From DAIDKA01 sp035485475 (GTDB taxonomy: Bacteria; Pseudomonadota; Gammaproteobacteria; Steroidobacterales; Steroidobacteraceae): 32,113 nucleotides of DNA. Within the stretch, counting starts at the first letter, position 1, and every line of letters starts with the position of its first letter. The stretch covers positions 1-32,113 of the forward strand of contig DATHOA010000178.1 of NCBI GenBank assembly GCA_035485475.1. Reading direction: 5' to 3'. The translations under genes and the position numbers were made by a program. Shown here piece by piece: positions 1 to 9,172 of the stretch. The notes under the pieces were generated by a model that ran no database searches, was not told where the DNA came from, and saw only the letters and a program-made list of their open reading frames with translations.

Positions 1-957
1 GCCCTGAGTCGCGCCATTTGTACGATCGGTGAACTTGGCGTTTCCGATCACATCAAGGCGGGTGCTCCGCAATCCATCAAGACACTCGCCCGGCTCACTG
101 GAACGCATGAGCGATCGCTGTACCGCTTGCTGCGATTCACGGCCAGCTATGGAGTGTTTCGGGAGACCGGCGATCGGGAGTTCGACCACACGCCGCTGTC
201 GGCGGCATTGAGCACGGATGCCGCGGGATCGTTTCGGCCGGCCACACGAATGTTTCACCGCATGTTCAAGGGGTGGGACGGTCTTGATCACTCCATCAGG
301 ACCGGCGAGGCCGGTGCGGTGAAGGTGTTCGGCGAGCCGATGTTTGATTACATCGGTCGCAACCCGGAACTTGCGCCGCTCTTCGATGCCGGAATGACGG
401 CGTTCCACGGGCACGAGACGCAGGCCATGCTGGATGCGTACGATTTCAGCGAGATCAGGACACTTGCCGACATTGGCGGCGGCAATGGCTTGCTGATTGC
501 GGCGGTACTGCAACGTTACCCGCAGTTGCACGGCGTGCTCTTCGATCTGGGGCACGTCGCCGGCCGGGCGCGCTCCGGCCTATCCGCGCTCGGTCTTGAG
601 CAACGGTGCTCAGTGGTCGAGGGGAGCTTCTTTGAAGCCATTCCTGCGGGGGCTGACGCCTACCTGCTGCGGCACATAATCCATGACTGGACCGATGAGC
701 AATCGGTTCAGATTCTGAGTAACTGCCGCAAGGTTATTCCGGCGCACGGCAGGGTGCTGCTGGTGGAATTCACGGTGTCCATAGGCAATGAGGCTTCGCT
801 CGGCAAGGATGTGGACATGATGATGCTGGCCTTCCCCGGCGGCATGGAGCGCACCGAGGCCGAATACGCGGCACTGTTCGAGCAATCCGGATTTCGGTTG
901 GCCAAGGTTACAGCGACGAAATCCGCGGTCAGCGTGGTCGAGGGTAGACCTGTCTGA
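1..957 (+). CDS. SAM-dependent O-methyltransferase, 5'-truncated by window edge
   Basis: The reading frame is open from the first base, so the start lies outside the window; 318 residues are visible. The N-terminal part (about residues 1-80) resembles the winged-helix dimerisation domain of plant-type O-methyltransferases. The Rossmann domain follows, with the SAM-binding glycine motif DIGGGNG encoded near 469-489. The LLRHIIHDWTDEQ segment near 664-702 matches the region that holds the catalytic histidine in the caffeate/hydroxyneurosporene O-methyltransferase family (Methyltransf_2). It probably methylates a hydroxyl on a small aromatic or polyketide-like compound, but the substrate cannot be read from the sequence. 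It ends 155 bp before the next gene and has no visible functional tie to the glycan operon. Confidence 0.85.
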   Translation, partial: ALSRAICTIGELGVSDHIKAGAPQSIKTLARLTGTHERSLYRLLRFTASYGVFRETGDREFDHTPLSAALSTDAAGSFRPATRMFHRMFKGWDGLDHSIRTGEAGAVKVFGEPMFDYIGRNPELAPLFDAGMTAFHGHETQAMLDAYDFSEIRTLADIGGGNGLLIAAVLQRYPQLHGVLFDLGHVAGRARSGLSALGLEQRCSVVEGSFFEAIPAGADAYLLRHIIHDWTDEQSVQILSNCRKVIPAHGRVLLVEFTVSIGNEASLGKDVDMMMLAFPGGMERTEAEYAALFEQSGFRLAKVTATKSAVSVVEGRPV

Positions 958-1112
958 TGTGGCGCACCCGTCACAAGTGCAGGCGCCGGGCCGGGGAGCG
1001 ACCCTGTTGACTAGGCCACAGGTGCTCAACAGAGCTATTCCTGTGCCCCCGCGGATGCCCCCTGTACAATAAGGGGCTAAGACGCGCCACGCGCGCGCTG
1101 GGGGTTCTTTAG

Positions 1113-3260
1113 ATGCGTAGCCCGATCATTACTTTTCTGACTGCCGTGACGCTGGTCGTTGCGGCCGGATGCCAATCAGTTTCCGGCCCCAGTGCCGATA
1201 ACGGCAGTCCGGCCATGCCGAAGTCGAGCGAGTGGCCCTCCTACGGCCGCGACTACAACGAACAGCGTTACAGCCCGCTCAAACAGGTGAATGTGGATTC
1301 CGCCAGCCGGCTGGGCCTGGCCTGGTACGCGGACCTGTCCGAGCGCGGCGGCAGCTACGAGACGACGCCAGTGGTGGTCGACGGCCGCATTTACGCCACC
1401 TCCCCGTGGAGCAAGGTGTACGCCTTCGACGCCAAGACCGGCAAGAAGCTGTGGAAGTACGACCCGCACGTCCCCGGCGAATATGCCGTCAAGTTGTGCT
1501 GTGGCATCGTCAACCGCGGCGTCGCGGTCTGGCAGGGCAAGGTCATCTGGGGCACCCTGGATGGGCGGCTGATCGCGGCCGATGCCAAGACCGGCGCCAA
1601 GATCTGGGAGATCCAGGCCACCGACCCGAAGAAATGGCTGTCCATCACCGGTGCACCGCGCATCGCTCATGGCCTCATTTACATCGGCGAGGCCGGTTCG
1701 GAGTTCGAGGAGCGCGGGTATCTGGCCGCCTACAGTGCCGACACCGGCAAGGAAGTGTGGCGCTGGTGGTCGGTGCCGGGCGATCCGGCCAAGGGTTTCG
1801 AGCAGCCTGAACTGGCGATGGCGGCGAAGACCTGGACCGGCGAGTGGTGGAAGTTCGGCGGTGGCGGCACACCCTGGGACGCCATCACCTACGATCCGGT
1901 GAACGACTATGTCTATATCGGCACGGGCAACGGTGCGCCCTGGCCGGCGGAGGTGCGTTCCCCGGGCGGCGGCGCGAACCTGTTCACCGCTTCCGTCGTG
2001 GCGCTGGACGCAAAGACCGGCAAGTACGTCTGGCACTACCAGGAGAGCCCGGCGGAGAATTTCGACTACGACAGCACCGCGCAGATCACGGTGGCGGACC
2101 TGGTGCTGGACGGGGTGAAGAAGCACGTGGTGATGCACGCGCCGAAGAACGGCATTTTCTACGTGCTCGATGCCAAGAGCGGCAAGTTCCTCTCCGGTCA
2201 TCCGTTCGTGCCGGCCGTAAACTGGATGCTCGGCTTTGACAAGGATGGCCGGCCCATTCCAAATCCGGAGGCCAACTACGGCCTGACGGGCAAGGGCTGG
2301 TATCTGCTGGGCTTCCAGTCGCATGTCTGGAACCCGATGTCCTACAACCCGGATACCGGGTTTGTGTACATACCGACCAGCTACCGCACCTTCGGCTATG
2401 TGGCCGAGGCGGGCATGAAGATGGGCAATCAGATGCTCTCCATCAACATTGCCAAGAAGCCCCAGGTGCCGATGCCGAAGATCGACGGCCCGGGGTCCTA
2501 CCTGCTGGCCTGGGATCCGGTCAATCAGAAAGTAGGCTGGATACAGCCCGAGGGCACGGGCCGCGCCGGCACCATGACGACTGCCGGCAATCTGGTCTTC
2601 CAGGGTACCGGGGCACATGACTTCACGGCCTTCCGGGCCGATACCGGCAAGAAGGTCTGGTCGACCGATACGCAGGCGGGAATCACCGGTGGTCCATCGA
2701 CCTATGAGATCGATGGTGAGCAGTATGTCGCCGTGGTCGCCGCCGGGCAGTCCGGTTTCGGTGGAGGCGGCTACTGGGCACCGAACTATGCGCGCCTGCT
2801 GGTGTACAAGCTCGATGGCAAGGCGACGCTGCCGGTGGCAACGCCCTTCATCCCGCCACAGCTGAATCCGCCGCCGGAGTTCGGCACTGCCGCGCAGCTG
2901 GAAAACGGCGAACACGTGTACACCGCGCATTGCGCCGGTTGCCACGGCAATAACGCTGCCGGCGGCCGTGCGGTCAGCAGCCTGTTCCCGGACCTGCGCT
3001 ATGCGGGCGGCTTGTGGAGCCCTGACGCCTTCGACGCTATCGTCCTCGGCGGCGCACTGCAGGAAAATGGCATGGTGTCCTTCAAGAAGGACATCTCGCC
3101 GCAGGACGCGGACGACATCCGTGCCTACATGGTGCACCAGGCGACCCTGGCGAAGAGTGCACCACCGGCTCCCGCGGGTGCGGGACGCGGCCGTGGCGGC
3201 CCGCCGGCCGATGCGCCGGCACCCGCGCCCGCTGCGCCGGCACCCGCGCTGCATCAGTAA
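1113..3260 (+). CDS. PQQ-dependent quinohemoprotein dehydrogenase (lipoprotein)
   Basis: 715 residues. It begins with a lipoprotein signal (MRSPIITFLTAVTLVVAAGC; Cys20 would be lipidated). An eight-bladed PQQ propeller with repeated AxDAKTGKxxW blade motifs follows. Adjacent cysteines 129-130 in LCCGIVNRG match the vicinal disulfide that covers PQQ in quinoprotein alcohol dehydrogenases. A C-terminal cytochrome c domain has CAGCH at residues 607-611 and a candidate axial Met654. The last 30 or so residues are a low-complexity Pro/Ala/Gly tail. Family members oxidise alcohols or aldoses in the periplasm and pass electrons to the respiratory chain. It lies 22 bp before the hexuronate transporter gene, so I infer oxidation of a sugar or alcohol released from the glycan. 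The true substrate is unknown. Confidence 0.9.
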   Translation: MRSPIITFLTAVTLVVAAGCQSVSGPSADNGSPAMPKSSEWPSYGRDYNEQRYSPLKQVNVDSASRLGLAWYADLSERGGSYETTPVVVDGRIYATSPWSKVYAFDAKTGKKLWKYDPHVPGEYAVKLCCGIVNRGVAVWQGKVIWGTLDGRLIAADAKTGAKIWEIQATDPKKWLSITGAPRIAHGLIYIGEAGSEFEERGYLAAYSADTGKEVWRWWSVPGDPAKGFEQPELAMAAKTWTGEWWKFGGGGTPWDAITYDPVNDYVYIGTGNGAPWPAEVRSPGGGANLFTASVVALDAKTGKYVWHYQESPAENFDYDSTAQITVADLVLDGVKKHVVMHAPKNGIFYVLDAKSGKFLSGHPFVPAVNWMLGFDKDGRPIPNPEANYGLTGKGWYLLGFQSHVWNPMSYNPDTGFVYIPTSYRTFGYVAEAGMKMGNQMLSINIAKKPQVPMPKIDGPGSYLLAWDPVNQKVGWIQPEGTGRAGTMTTAGNLVFQGTGAHDFTAFRADTGKKVWSTDTQAGITGGPSTYEIDGEQYVAVVAAGQSGFGGGGYWAPNYARLLVYKLDGKATLPVATPFIPPQLNPPPEFGTAAQLENGEHVYTAHCAGCHGNNAAGGRAVSSLFPDLRYAGGLWSPDAFDAIVLGGALQENGMVSFKKDISPQDADDIRAYMVHQATLAKSAPPAPAGAGRGRGGPPADAPAPAPAAPAPALHQ

Positions 3261-3282
3261 GTGAAGGGCGGCGGTCCGGCGT

Positions 3283-4563
3283 ATGACGCTGAACCGCCGC
3301 CTCGGCCCTGAAAGGCCTGGACGATACCGATGGGTCATCTGCGGGCTGCTGCTCGCGGCGATGGCCATCAACTACATTCAGCGTCAGACCATCGGCCTGC
3401 TCAAGAGCCCGCTGCAGCATGAGTTCGCCCTCGATGAGGTCGGCTACGCCAATATCGTCTTCTGGTTCCAGGCCGCCTACGCGCTGGGCTATGTCACCTT
3501 CGGCCGGGTGCTAGACCGGGTCGGGGCCAGGATCGGCTACGCGGTAGCCTTCATTCTCTGGAATGTGTCGCACGTGGCTGCCGGGCTTGCGGCCACTACT
3601 GTGCAGTTCACCCTGGCGCGGGTTGGTTTGGGTCTGGGTGAGTCGGGCGCATTTCCGGCCAGCCTCAAGGCCATCGCAGACTGGTTTCCGCAACGCGAGC
3701 GTGCGCTTGCGGTGGGCATCTTCAATGCCGGCACCAATCTCGGCGCCATCATCGCGCCGGCCCTGGTGCCCGTGGTCACGGCCCGTTGGGGCTGGCGGTC
3801 ATCGTTTTTCTTCACCGGTGCCATCGGCATGATCTGGCTGGTGGCCTGGCTGACCTTGTACCGGCGTCCTCAGGATCACCCCCGGGTGGGCGCGCAGGAG
3901 TTGGCGCTGATTGAATCGGACCCGGCGGACCCGGTAACTCCCGTGTCCTGGTGGGCGCTGTTGAAATTGAAGGAAACCTGGGCCTATGCCAGCGCCAGGT
4001 TCCTGATCGACCCGATCTGGTGGTTCTACCTGTTCTGGCTGCCGGATTTTCTCAATAAGACCTACCACCTGGATCTGAGCAGTTTCGGGCCACCCCTGAT
4101 TGCGATCTACCTCATCTCCGATGTGGGTTCGGTGCTCGGCGGGTTTGCCTCTTCGGCGCTGATCAAGCGCGGCGCCAGTGCCAACGTCGCCCGCAAACTC
4201 ACGCTGCTGGTGTGCGCCATGCTGGTGCTGCCGGTGCTGATGGTCGATGGCGCGCGGCAGCTGTGGCTGGCGGTGCTTTTGATAGGCTTGGCCGCGGCTG
4301 CGCATCAGGCCTTCTCGGCGAATGTGTATACCTTCCCGTCCGATGTATTGCCGCGCTCGGCCGTTGCCTCGGTGATCGGAATCGGCGGCATGATGGGAGC
4401 GGTGGGCGGCATGCTGTTCACCCAGTTCGTCGGGCAGATTCTGCAGGCGACGGGTTCATATCGGATACTGTTCATCATCGCCGCATCGGTCTATCTCATC
4501 GCACTTCTGGTAATCCATATCTTGAGCCCGAAACTACAGCGTGTGACGCAGGTGCTGGGATGA
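3283..4563 (+). CDS. MFS transporter, hexuronate (ExuT-like) family
   Basis: 426 residues with about 12 hydrophobic segments. Family resemblance to anion:cation symporters of the ExuT/GudP group is seen in the N-terminal NYIQRQTIG region, the GLGESGAFPASLKAIADWFP loop after TM4 and the WWFYLFWLPDFL segment near TM7. Members import galacturonate, glucuronate or related acid sugars by proton symport. The ATG at 3283 follows an AAGGGCGG-like ribosome site and lies 22 bp after the dehydrogenase stop. The stop TGA overlaps the ATG of the altronate dehydratase (ATGA), so the two are probably translationally coupled. The neighbour supports a hexuronate substrate; the exact sugar acid is not proven. 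Confidence 0.88.
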   Translation: MTLNRRLGPERPGRYRWVICGLLLAAMAINYIQRQTIGLLKSPLQHEFALDEVGYANIVFWFQAAYALGYVTFGRVLDRVGARIGYAVAFILWNVSHVAAGLAATTVQFTLARVGLGLGESGAFPASLKAIADWFPQRERALAVGIFNAGTNLGAIIAPALVPVVTARWGWRSSFFFTGAIGMIWLVAWLTLYRRPQDHPRVGAQELALIESDPADPVTPVSWWALLKLKETWAYASARFLIDPIWWFYLFWLPDFLNKTYHLDLSSFGPPLIAIYLISDVGSVLGGFASSALIKRGASANVARKLTLLVCAMLVLPVLMVDGARQLWLAVLLIGLAAAAHQAFSANVYTFPSDVLPRSAVASVIGIGGMMGAVGGMLFTQFVGQILQATGSYRILFIIAASVYLIALLVIHILSPKLQRVTQVLG

Positions 4564-6047
4564 AGCCGGCGCTGCTGCAGGTGCACGCCGCGGACAGTGT
4601 CGCGGTGTGCCTGCGCGACGTGGTCGCGGGCGAGCGCCTGGCGCTCGGTCAGCAGCTCATCGAAATCGGCGCGGATACGGCGCGTGGCCACAAGATCGCG
4701 TTGCGGCCCCATCGGCGCGGCGAAGTGGTGCTGAAGTATGGCCACTCGATTGGTCATGCGACCGAGGACCTTGCCGCCGGGGCGCATGTACACACCCATA
4801 ACCTGGCCTCCGATCTGGCCGGGCACGATCACTACACCTACTGCGAGCCCGCGGCGCGCGTGCCGGCCACGGCCGTGCGGCGCGAGTTCCTGGGTTACAG
4901 GCGCGCGGACGGACAGGTCGGCATACGCAATGAGGTGTGGATTCTATGCACGGTCGGTTGCGTGGCCGAGACCGTGCGCCGCATTGCCGAAGCCGCGCAA
5001 AGCAAATTTGCCGGCCGCACGGATGGAATCTTTGCCTTCGGCCACCCCTTCGGCTGTTCACAGCTGGGCGATGATCTCAGTGCCACGCGGCAGCTACTGG
5101 TGGCACTGGCGCAGCACCCGAATGCGGGAGCGGTGCTGGTGGTCGGCCTGGGGTGCGAAAACAATCAACTCACGGCATTGATCGCCGCGCTGGGTACGCG
5201 TGGCGCCGACCGGTTGGCATATTTCAATGCGCAGGCCGTCAGCGATGAGATCGAGGCGGGCGTCGCGGCGCTTGCACCGCTGGTGGACAAAATGGCCGCG
5301 GATACCCGCAGCAAGTGTGATCTGGGGGATCTCGTCATCGGCCTGAAATGTGGCGGATCCGATGCCTTTTCGGGCCTGACTGCCAATCCCCTGGTCGGAC
5401 GCATCTGTGATGCGGTGACCGGGAGCGGGGGTACGGCGATATTGAGCGAGATTCCCGAACTGTTCGGAGCCGAGCGCGTATTGCTGCAACGCTGCCAGGA
5501 CCCGCCGACCTTTTCGGATCTGACGCAATTGATCAACGACTTCAAGGACTACTTCACGGCGCACCATCAGCCGGTCTTTGAAAATCCTTCCCCGGGTAAC
5601 CGGCAGGGCGGCATTACGACGCTCGAAGAGAAATCACTGGGCGCGGTGCAGAAGGGCGGCGGGGCGCCGGTGACGCAGATCCTGCGCTACGGCGGCCGCG
5701 TATCGCGCCAGGGCCTGGTGATACTCGAATCCCCGGGCAATGATGCCGTATCGACCACGGCATTGATTGCGGCCGGGGCCGTCATCGTGCTGTTCACCAC
5801 CGGCCGCGGCACTCCGCTGGGCTTTCCCGCGCCAACCCTGAAGATCGCCTCGAACAGTGATCTGGCGCAGCGCAAACCGCGCTGGATCGATTTCGATGCC
5901 GGATCGCTCATCGAGGGTGCGGATCGCGATGCGCTGACCGCGCAACTGCTGGACCTGATGATGAGGGTGGCATGCGGCGAGCCCTGCCGTCATGAGCAGG
6001 CCGGCGCGCGTGAGATCGCCCTGTGGAAACGCGGTGTGACCTTGTGA
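4560..6047 (+). CDS. uxaA: Altronate dehydratase
   Basis: 495 residues, the same length as E. coli UxaA. The N-terminal SAF domain (about residues 1-90) has the family pattern around ARGHKIAL, KYGHSIGHA and GAHVHTHNL. The large C-terminal domain starts with FLGYRRADGQVGIRNEV and carries GLKCGGSDAFSGLTANP. The enzyme dehydrates D-altronate to 2-keto-3-deoxygluconate in the cytoplasmic galacturonate pathway. I chose the ATG at 4560 because it overlaps the transporter stop and matches the family N-terminus; the frame is open further upstream but that extension has no homology. uxaB, uxaC and a 2-keto-3-deoxygluconate kinase or aldolase are not in this window, so the rest of the pathway must lie elsewhere. 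The related galactarate/D-altronate dehydratase family is less likely given the length. Confidence 0.9.
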   Translation: MKPALLQVHAADSVAVCLRDVVAGERLALGQQLIEIGADTARGHKIALRPHRRGEVVLKYGHSIGHATEDLAAGAHVHTHNLASDLAGHDHYTYCEPAARVPATAVRREFLGYRRADGQVGIRNEVWILCTVGCVAETVRRIAEAAQSKFAGRTDGIFAFGHPFGCSQLGDDLSATRQLLVALAQHPNAGAVLVVGLGCENNQLTALIAALGTRGADRLAYFNAQAVSDEIEAGVAALAPLVDKMAADTRSKCDLGDLVIGLKCGGSDAFSGLTANPLVGRICDAVTGSGGTAILSEIPELFGAERVLLQRCQDPPTFSDLTQLINDFKDYFTAHHQPVFENPSPGNRQGGITTLEEKSLGAVQKGGGAPVTQILRYGGRVSRQGLVILESPGNDAVSTTALIAAGAVIVLFTTGRGTPLGFPAPTLKIASNSDLAQRKPRWIDFDAGSLIEGADRDALTAQLLDLMMRVACGEPCRHEQAGAREIALWKRGVTL

Positions 6048-7528
6048 GACAGCTGACGCGGCGTGGATTCAGCACCGCTTTGCTGGCCATCGGGCTCGCG
6101 TCCAATAGCTGGAGTCGCTGCGCGGCATCCTTCCCGCTCTGGGCCACACAGCTGGGAGCCGATCTCGAGGCCATGGCCACGCGGCTGCGCGCGCAGCTTG
6201 TGCCCTGGAGCGGTCCCCCGCGCCGCGCGCGACCCGAAGAGTTTGGCTTCAGCGCCGGCCAACCCCTGGCAACCCGTTCCATCCAGGCCGCAATCGACTC
6301 GCTGGCAGCCCAAGGCGGAGGCACGGTCGTGCTGCAGGCTGGCGACTATGTCAGTGGCACCCTGGTGCTGCGCAGCCATATCCGGGTGCAGATCGAGAAG
6401 GGTGCACGCCTGCTCGCCAGTGTCGACCTGAAGGATTATCCGGCGCATGTCGCGGCACGTCCGACCGTTATGGACAGCAACATGGGCATGAACCAGTCGC
6501 TGATCTTTGCGGAAGGGTGCACCAACATTTCGCTGTGTGGGCCGGGACTGATCGATGGCCGCGGCACCAAGACGAACTTTCCCGGCCTGGAGGCCAACTC
6601 GGCTACGCCCGGCCGTCCCTTCCTGATCAGGATCATCGATTCTCGGCAGGTGCATATCCAGGATATTTCACTGCAGGATGCGGCGTGCTGGATGCAGAAT
6701 TATCTGCATTGCGATGACCTGCTGATCGAAAACATCCGCGTGGAGAACCAGTCCAACTTCAACAATGACGGTTGCGACATTGATGGCTGCCGCAGGGTCA
6801 TTGTCCGCAACTGCGTGATCAATTCCGAAGATGACGGCTTGTGCTTCAAGGGCGCGGCACAGCGCCCCACCGAGGATGTGCTGGTCGAGAACTGCCGCAT
6901 CTACAGTACCTGCAATGCCGTCAAGCTGGGCACTGACTCGCAAAGCGTATTTCGCAATGTCCTGATCCAGAACCTTCAGGTCGGCGGGCCGACGGCCGAG
7001 ATGCCGGCCATCAACCGGCGGCGCGCCGAGTCCGGCATCTCCTGGGAAATCGTTGACGGTGGGGTGGCAGAGAATGTCTACGCCCGGCATATCCACATCG
7101 CCCGTGCCGACTCGCCATTGTTTCTGCGCCTCGGAGACCGCGGTCGCGTGCGTCCCGGGCAGCCCCGGCCAAGGCCCGGAACGCTGCGGCGCATCGTCTA
7201 TGATCAGATCAGCGGCGCGGACAATGGCGCGCGTGGCTCATACTTCATGGGCTTGCCGGAGCGGCACATACAGGATGTGGCGCTGCGGGATGTGGCCCTT
7301 GAAGTGGCCGCGACCGACAAGCCCGTCCCCAGCCAGGGGAGCATCGCGGAAATGCGTGACACCTATCCTGATGCCCACATGATCATGGATGCCGTTCCGG
7401 CCTACGGACTGTGGGCGCGTCATATCGATGGTCTGACCTTGACGCGAGTCCGCTTTGCAGTTCGCGGGCGGGACAGGCGGCCCATGATCCTGGCGGATCT
7501 GGATAGCCACGACGTCTGTACCGGCTAG
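6044..7528 (+). CDS. GH28-like parallel beta-helix glycosidase, Tat-exported
   Basis: About 494 residues from the GTG at 6044, which overlaps the uxaA stop (GTGA). This start gives a clean Tat signal, MRQLTRRGFSTALLAIG; an in-frame GTG at 6023 would add seven residues. Repeated short beta-strand turns and the paired motifs NNDGCD (residues 240-245) and SEDDG (261-265) correspond to the NTD and DD catalytic motifs of polygalacturonase family GH28. The canonical GHG motif is not seen: that position reads CNAVKLGT (290-297). It is therefore related to GH28 but unlikely to be a standard polygalacturonase; an exo-acting or side-chain activity, or another beta-helix family, is possible. Its position after uxaA argues for an acid-sugar polymer. 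Confidence 0.8.
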   Translation: MRQLTRRGFSTALLAIGLASNSWSRCAASFPLWATQLGADLEAMATRLRAQLVPWSGPPRRARPEEFGFSAGQPLATRSIQAAIDSLAAQGGGTVVLQAGDYVSGTLVLRSHIRVQIEKGARLLASVDLKDYPAHVAARPTVMDSNMGMNQSLIFAEGCTNISLCGPGLIDGRGTKTNFPGLEANSATPGRPFLIRIIDSRQVHIQDISLQDAACWMQNYLHCDDLLIENIRVENQSNFNNDGCDIDGCRRVIVRNCVINSEDDGLCFKGAAQRPTEDVLVENCRIYSTCNAVKLGTDSQSVFRNVLIQNLQVGGPTAEMPAINRRRAESGISWEIVDGGVAENVYARHIHIARADSPLFLRLGDRGRVRPGQPRPRPGTLRRIVYDQISGADNGARGSYFMGLPERHIQDVALRDVALEVAATDKPVPSQGSIAEMRDTYPDAHMIMDAVPAYGLWARHIDGLTLTRVRFAVRGRDRRPMILADLDSHDVCTG

Positions 7529-7531
7529 TAG

Positions 7532-9169
7532 ATGTTCCGGCAGGCAAAGCTCGCGGTGACTGCGACGCTGATGGGCGTGGCGGCCGGGCTGGCCGCCCAC
7601 GGCGCGGCTGCCGGCAGCGCGACTTACCGCAATCCGATCATCTACGCGGATTATTCTGATCCGGACGTGCTGCGGGCGGGTAAGCGCTACTACCTGGTGT
7701 CGTCGAGCTTCCACTTCTCACCCGGCATCCCCGTGCTCGAGTCGCCGGATCTGGTCCACTGGCGAATCGTGAGCCATGTTCTGCCCCGGCTTGATTTCGC
7801 ACCCGGCTACAACATGGTGCCGCCGTTCACGCTGACCGACGCGACCGCCCGGCCCATCGGTGAGGGCCAGCGCTACGGAGGCGGGGTATGGGCACCGGCG
7901 CTGCGTTACCACGATCACAGATTCTATGTGTACTGGCCGACGCCGGATGAGGGCATTTTCGTCAGCACGGCAACACGGATGGAAGGTCCGTGGTCGGCGC
8001 CCGTGACCGTGCTGGCCGGGCCCGGCTACGAGGACCCCTGTCCCTTCTGGGATACGGATGGCAGCGCTTACCTGGTGCATGCCAAGGTCGGCGCGGGGGC
8101 GCTGATTCTGCATCGTCTGAGCCCCGACGGCATGCGCGTTCTTGATGCGGGGAAGACGATCGTCGAGGACCGGGTGAACCTGCCGGTGCTCGAGGGGCCG
8201 AAGCTCTACAAGCGGCATGGCTGGTACTACATCTTTGCGCCGATTGGCGGCGTCGGCAGCGGCGGTCAGGCGGTGCTGCGTTCGCGCAGCATTGATGGGC
8301 CCTATGCCTGGCGCGTGGTGCTGGTACCCGGACAGACGCAGATTCTGGGGCCGCACCAGGGCGCATATGTTGAGACCCCCACACACCAGGGGTGGTTCGT
8401 GCACTTCAACAGTACCGGTGCCTTCGGTCGCATCACCTACCTGGAGCCCGTGCGCTGGCGGGATGACTGGCCCGTCATCGGCGATTCGATCGGCGATCAG
8501 ACCCAGGGTCAGCCCGTCGTGCAGCACGCCTTACCGATCACCGAGCCGCGCGCTGGCCGGCAAGCGAACCCATACCATCTGCAGGAGGCGGATGAATTCA
8601 ACAGCCCGACTCTCGGATTGCAGTGGCAGTGGAATCACAATCCGGATGATGACCTGTGGAGCCTGAGCGCGCGCCCCGGCTATCTGCGGCTCGAGGCTGC
8701 GCCGGCGCAGTACCTGGTGACCGCGCGCAATACCCTGACGCAGATGCTGCAGGGGCCTGCGATGACGGCGACCACGCGACTTGAAATCGGTCATCTCGGC
8801 GAGCAACAGCGCGCCGGCCTGGTTCTGTTCGGCGTCAGGCCGACCTGGATTGGTGTGGTTCGCGAGGCCGGTTCCACCTATCTCACCTACGCCTCGGCCG
8901 GCATCGAAACACGCGGTCCGAGCCTGTCGGGCGATGCGATCATCCTGAGGGCCCAGGTGAGCACCGACCAGTCCGTCCGGTTTGCCTATGCGATGAGTGG
9001 TGAGACGCCATTCGCCTGGTTCGGACCGACGACCGCCCTGAGTAAATTTTCCTGGTGGAAGGGCAGCCGTCCGGGTCTGTTTACCTTCATCAAGGCACTG
9101 CCGCAGAGCACGGTCGCGCCGGCCGCAGCCCATTACGTCGATTTCGATTGGTTCCATGTCGAGCACTGA
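7532..9169 (+). CDS. GH43 beta-xylosidase/arabinofuranosidase-type enzyme
   Basis: 545 residues with a Sec signal (MFRQAKLAVTATLMGVAAG...). The five-bladed propeller starts at YRNPIIYADYSDPDVL. The three acidic residues expected of GH43 are visible: Asp43 in SDPD (base), Asp168 in YEDPCPFWD (pKa modulator) and Glu221 in VLEGPK (acid). From about residue 345 a beta-sandwich of the GH43 C2 type (beta-xylosidase C-terminal, concanavalin-like) follows, with EFNSPTLGLQWQWNHNPDDDLWSL. This two-domain design is typical of beta-xylosidases and alpha-L-arabinofuranosidases that trim short oligosaccharides. The gene starts three bases after the previous stop, so it belongs to the same operon. Exact substrate is inferred, most likely xylo- or arabino-oligosaccharides. 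Confidence 0.88.
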   Translation: MFRQAKLAVTATLMGVAAGLAAHGAAAGSATYRNPIIYADYSDPDVLRAGKRYYLVSSSFHFSPGIPVLESPDLVHWRIVSHVLPRLDFAPGYNMVPPFTLTDATARPIGEGQRYGGGVWAPALRYHDHRFYVYWPTPDEGIFVSTATRMEGPWSAPVTVLAGPGYEDPCPFWDTDGSAYLVHAKVGAGALILHRLSPDGMRVLDAGKTIVEDRVNLPVLEGPKLYKRHGWYYIFAPIGGVGSGGQAVLRSRSIDGPYAWRVVLVPGQTQILGPHQGAYVETPTHQGWFVHFNSTGAFGRITYLEPVRWRDDWPVIGDSIGDQTQGQPVVQHALPITEPRAGRQANPYHLQEADEFNSPTLGLQWQWNHNPDDDLWSLSARPGYLRLEAAPAQYLVTARNTLTQMLQGPAMTATTRLEIGHLGEQQRAGLVLFGVRPTWIGVVREAGSTYLTYASAGIETRGPSLSGDAIILRAQVSTDQSVRFAYAMSGETPFAWFGPTTALSKFSWWKGSRPGLFTFIKALPQSTVAPAAAHYVDFDWFHVEH

Positions 9170-9172
9170 CGC

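Noticed and set aside
30..211. Several short open frames within the methyltransferase region
   Set aside because: They are out of frame with a well-supported gene and have no ribosome sites.
1057..1076. A promoter for the glycan operon with -10 TACAAT at 1065-1070
   Set aside because: TACAAT is a fair -10 but no acceptable -35 lies 16-18 bases upstream; the flanking CCCCT/AGGGG arms form only a short hairpin.
1176..3371. A 731-codon open frame on - opposite the PQQ dehydrogenase
   Set aside because: It is a GC-rich antisense shadow with Arg/His/Gly-rich composition and no recognisable domain.
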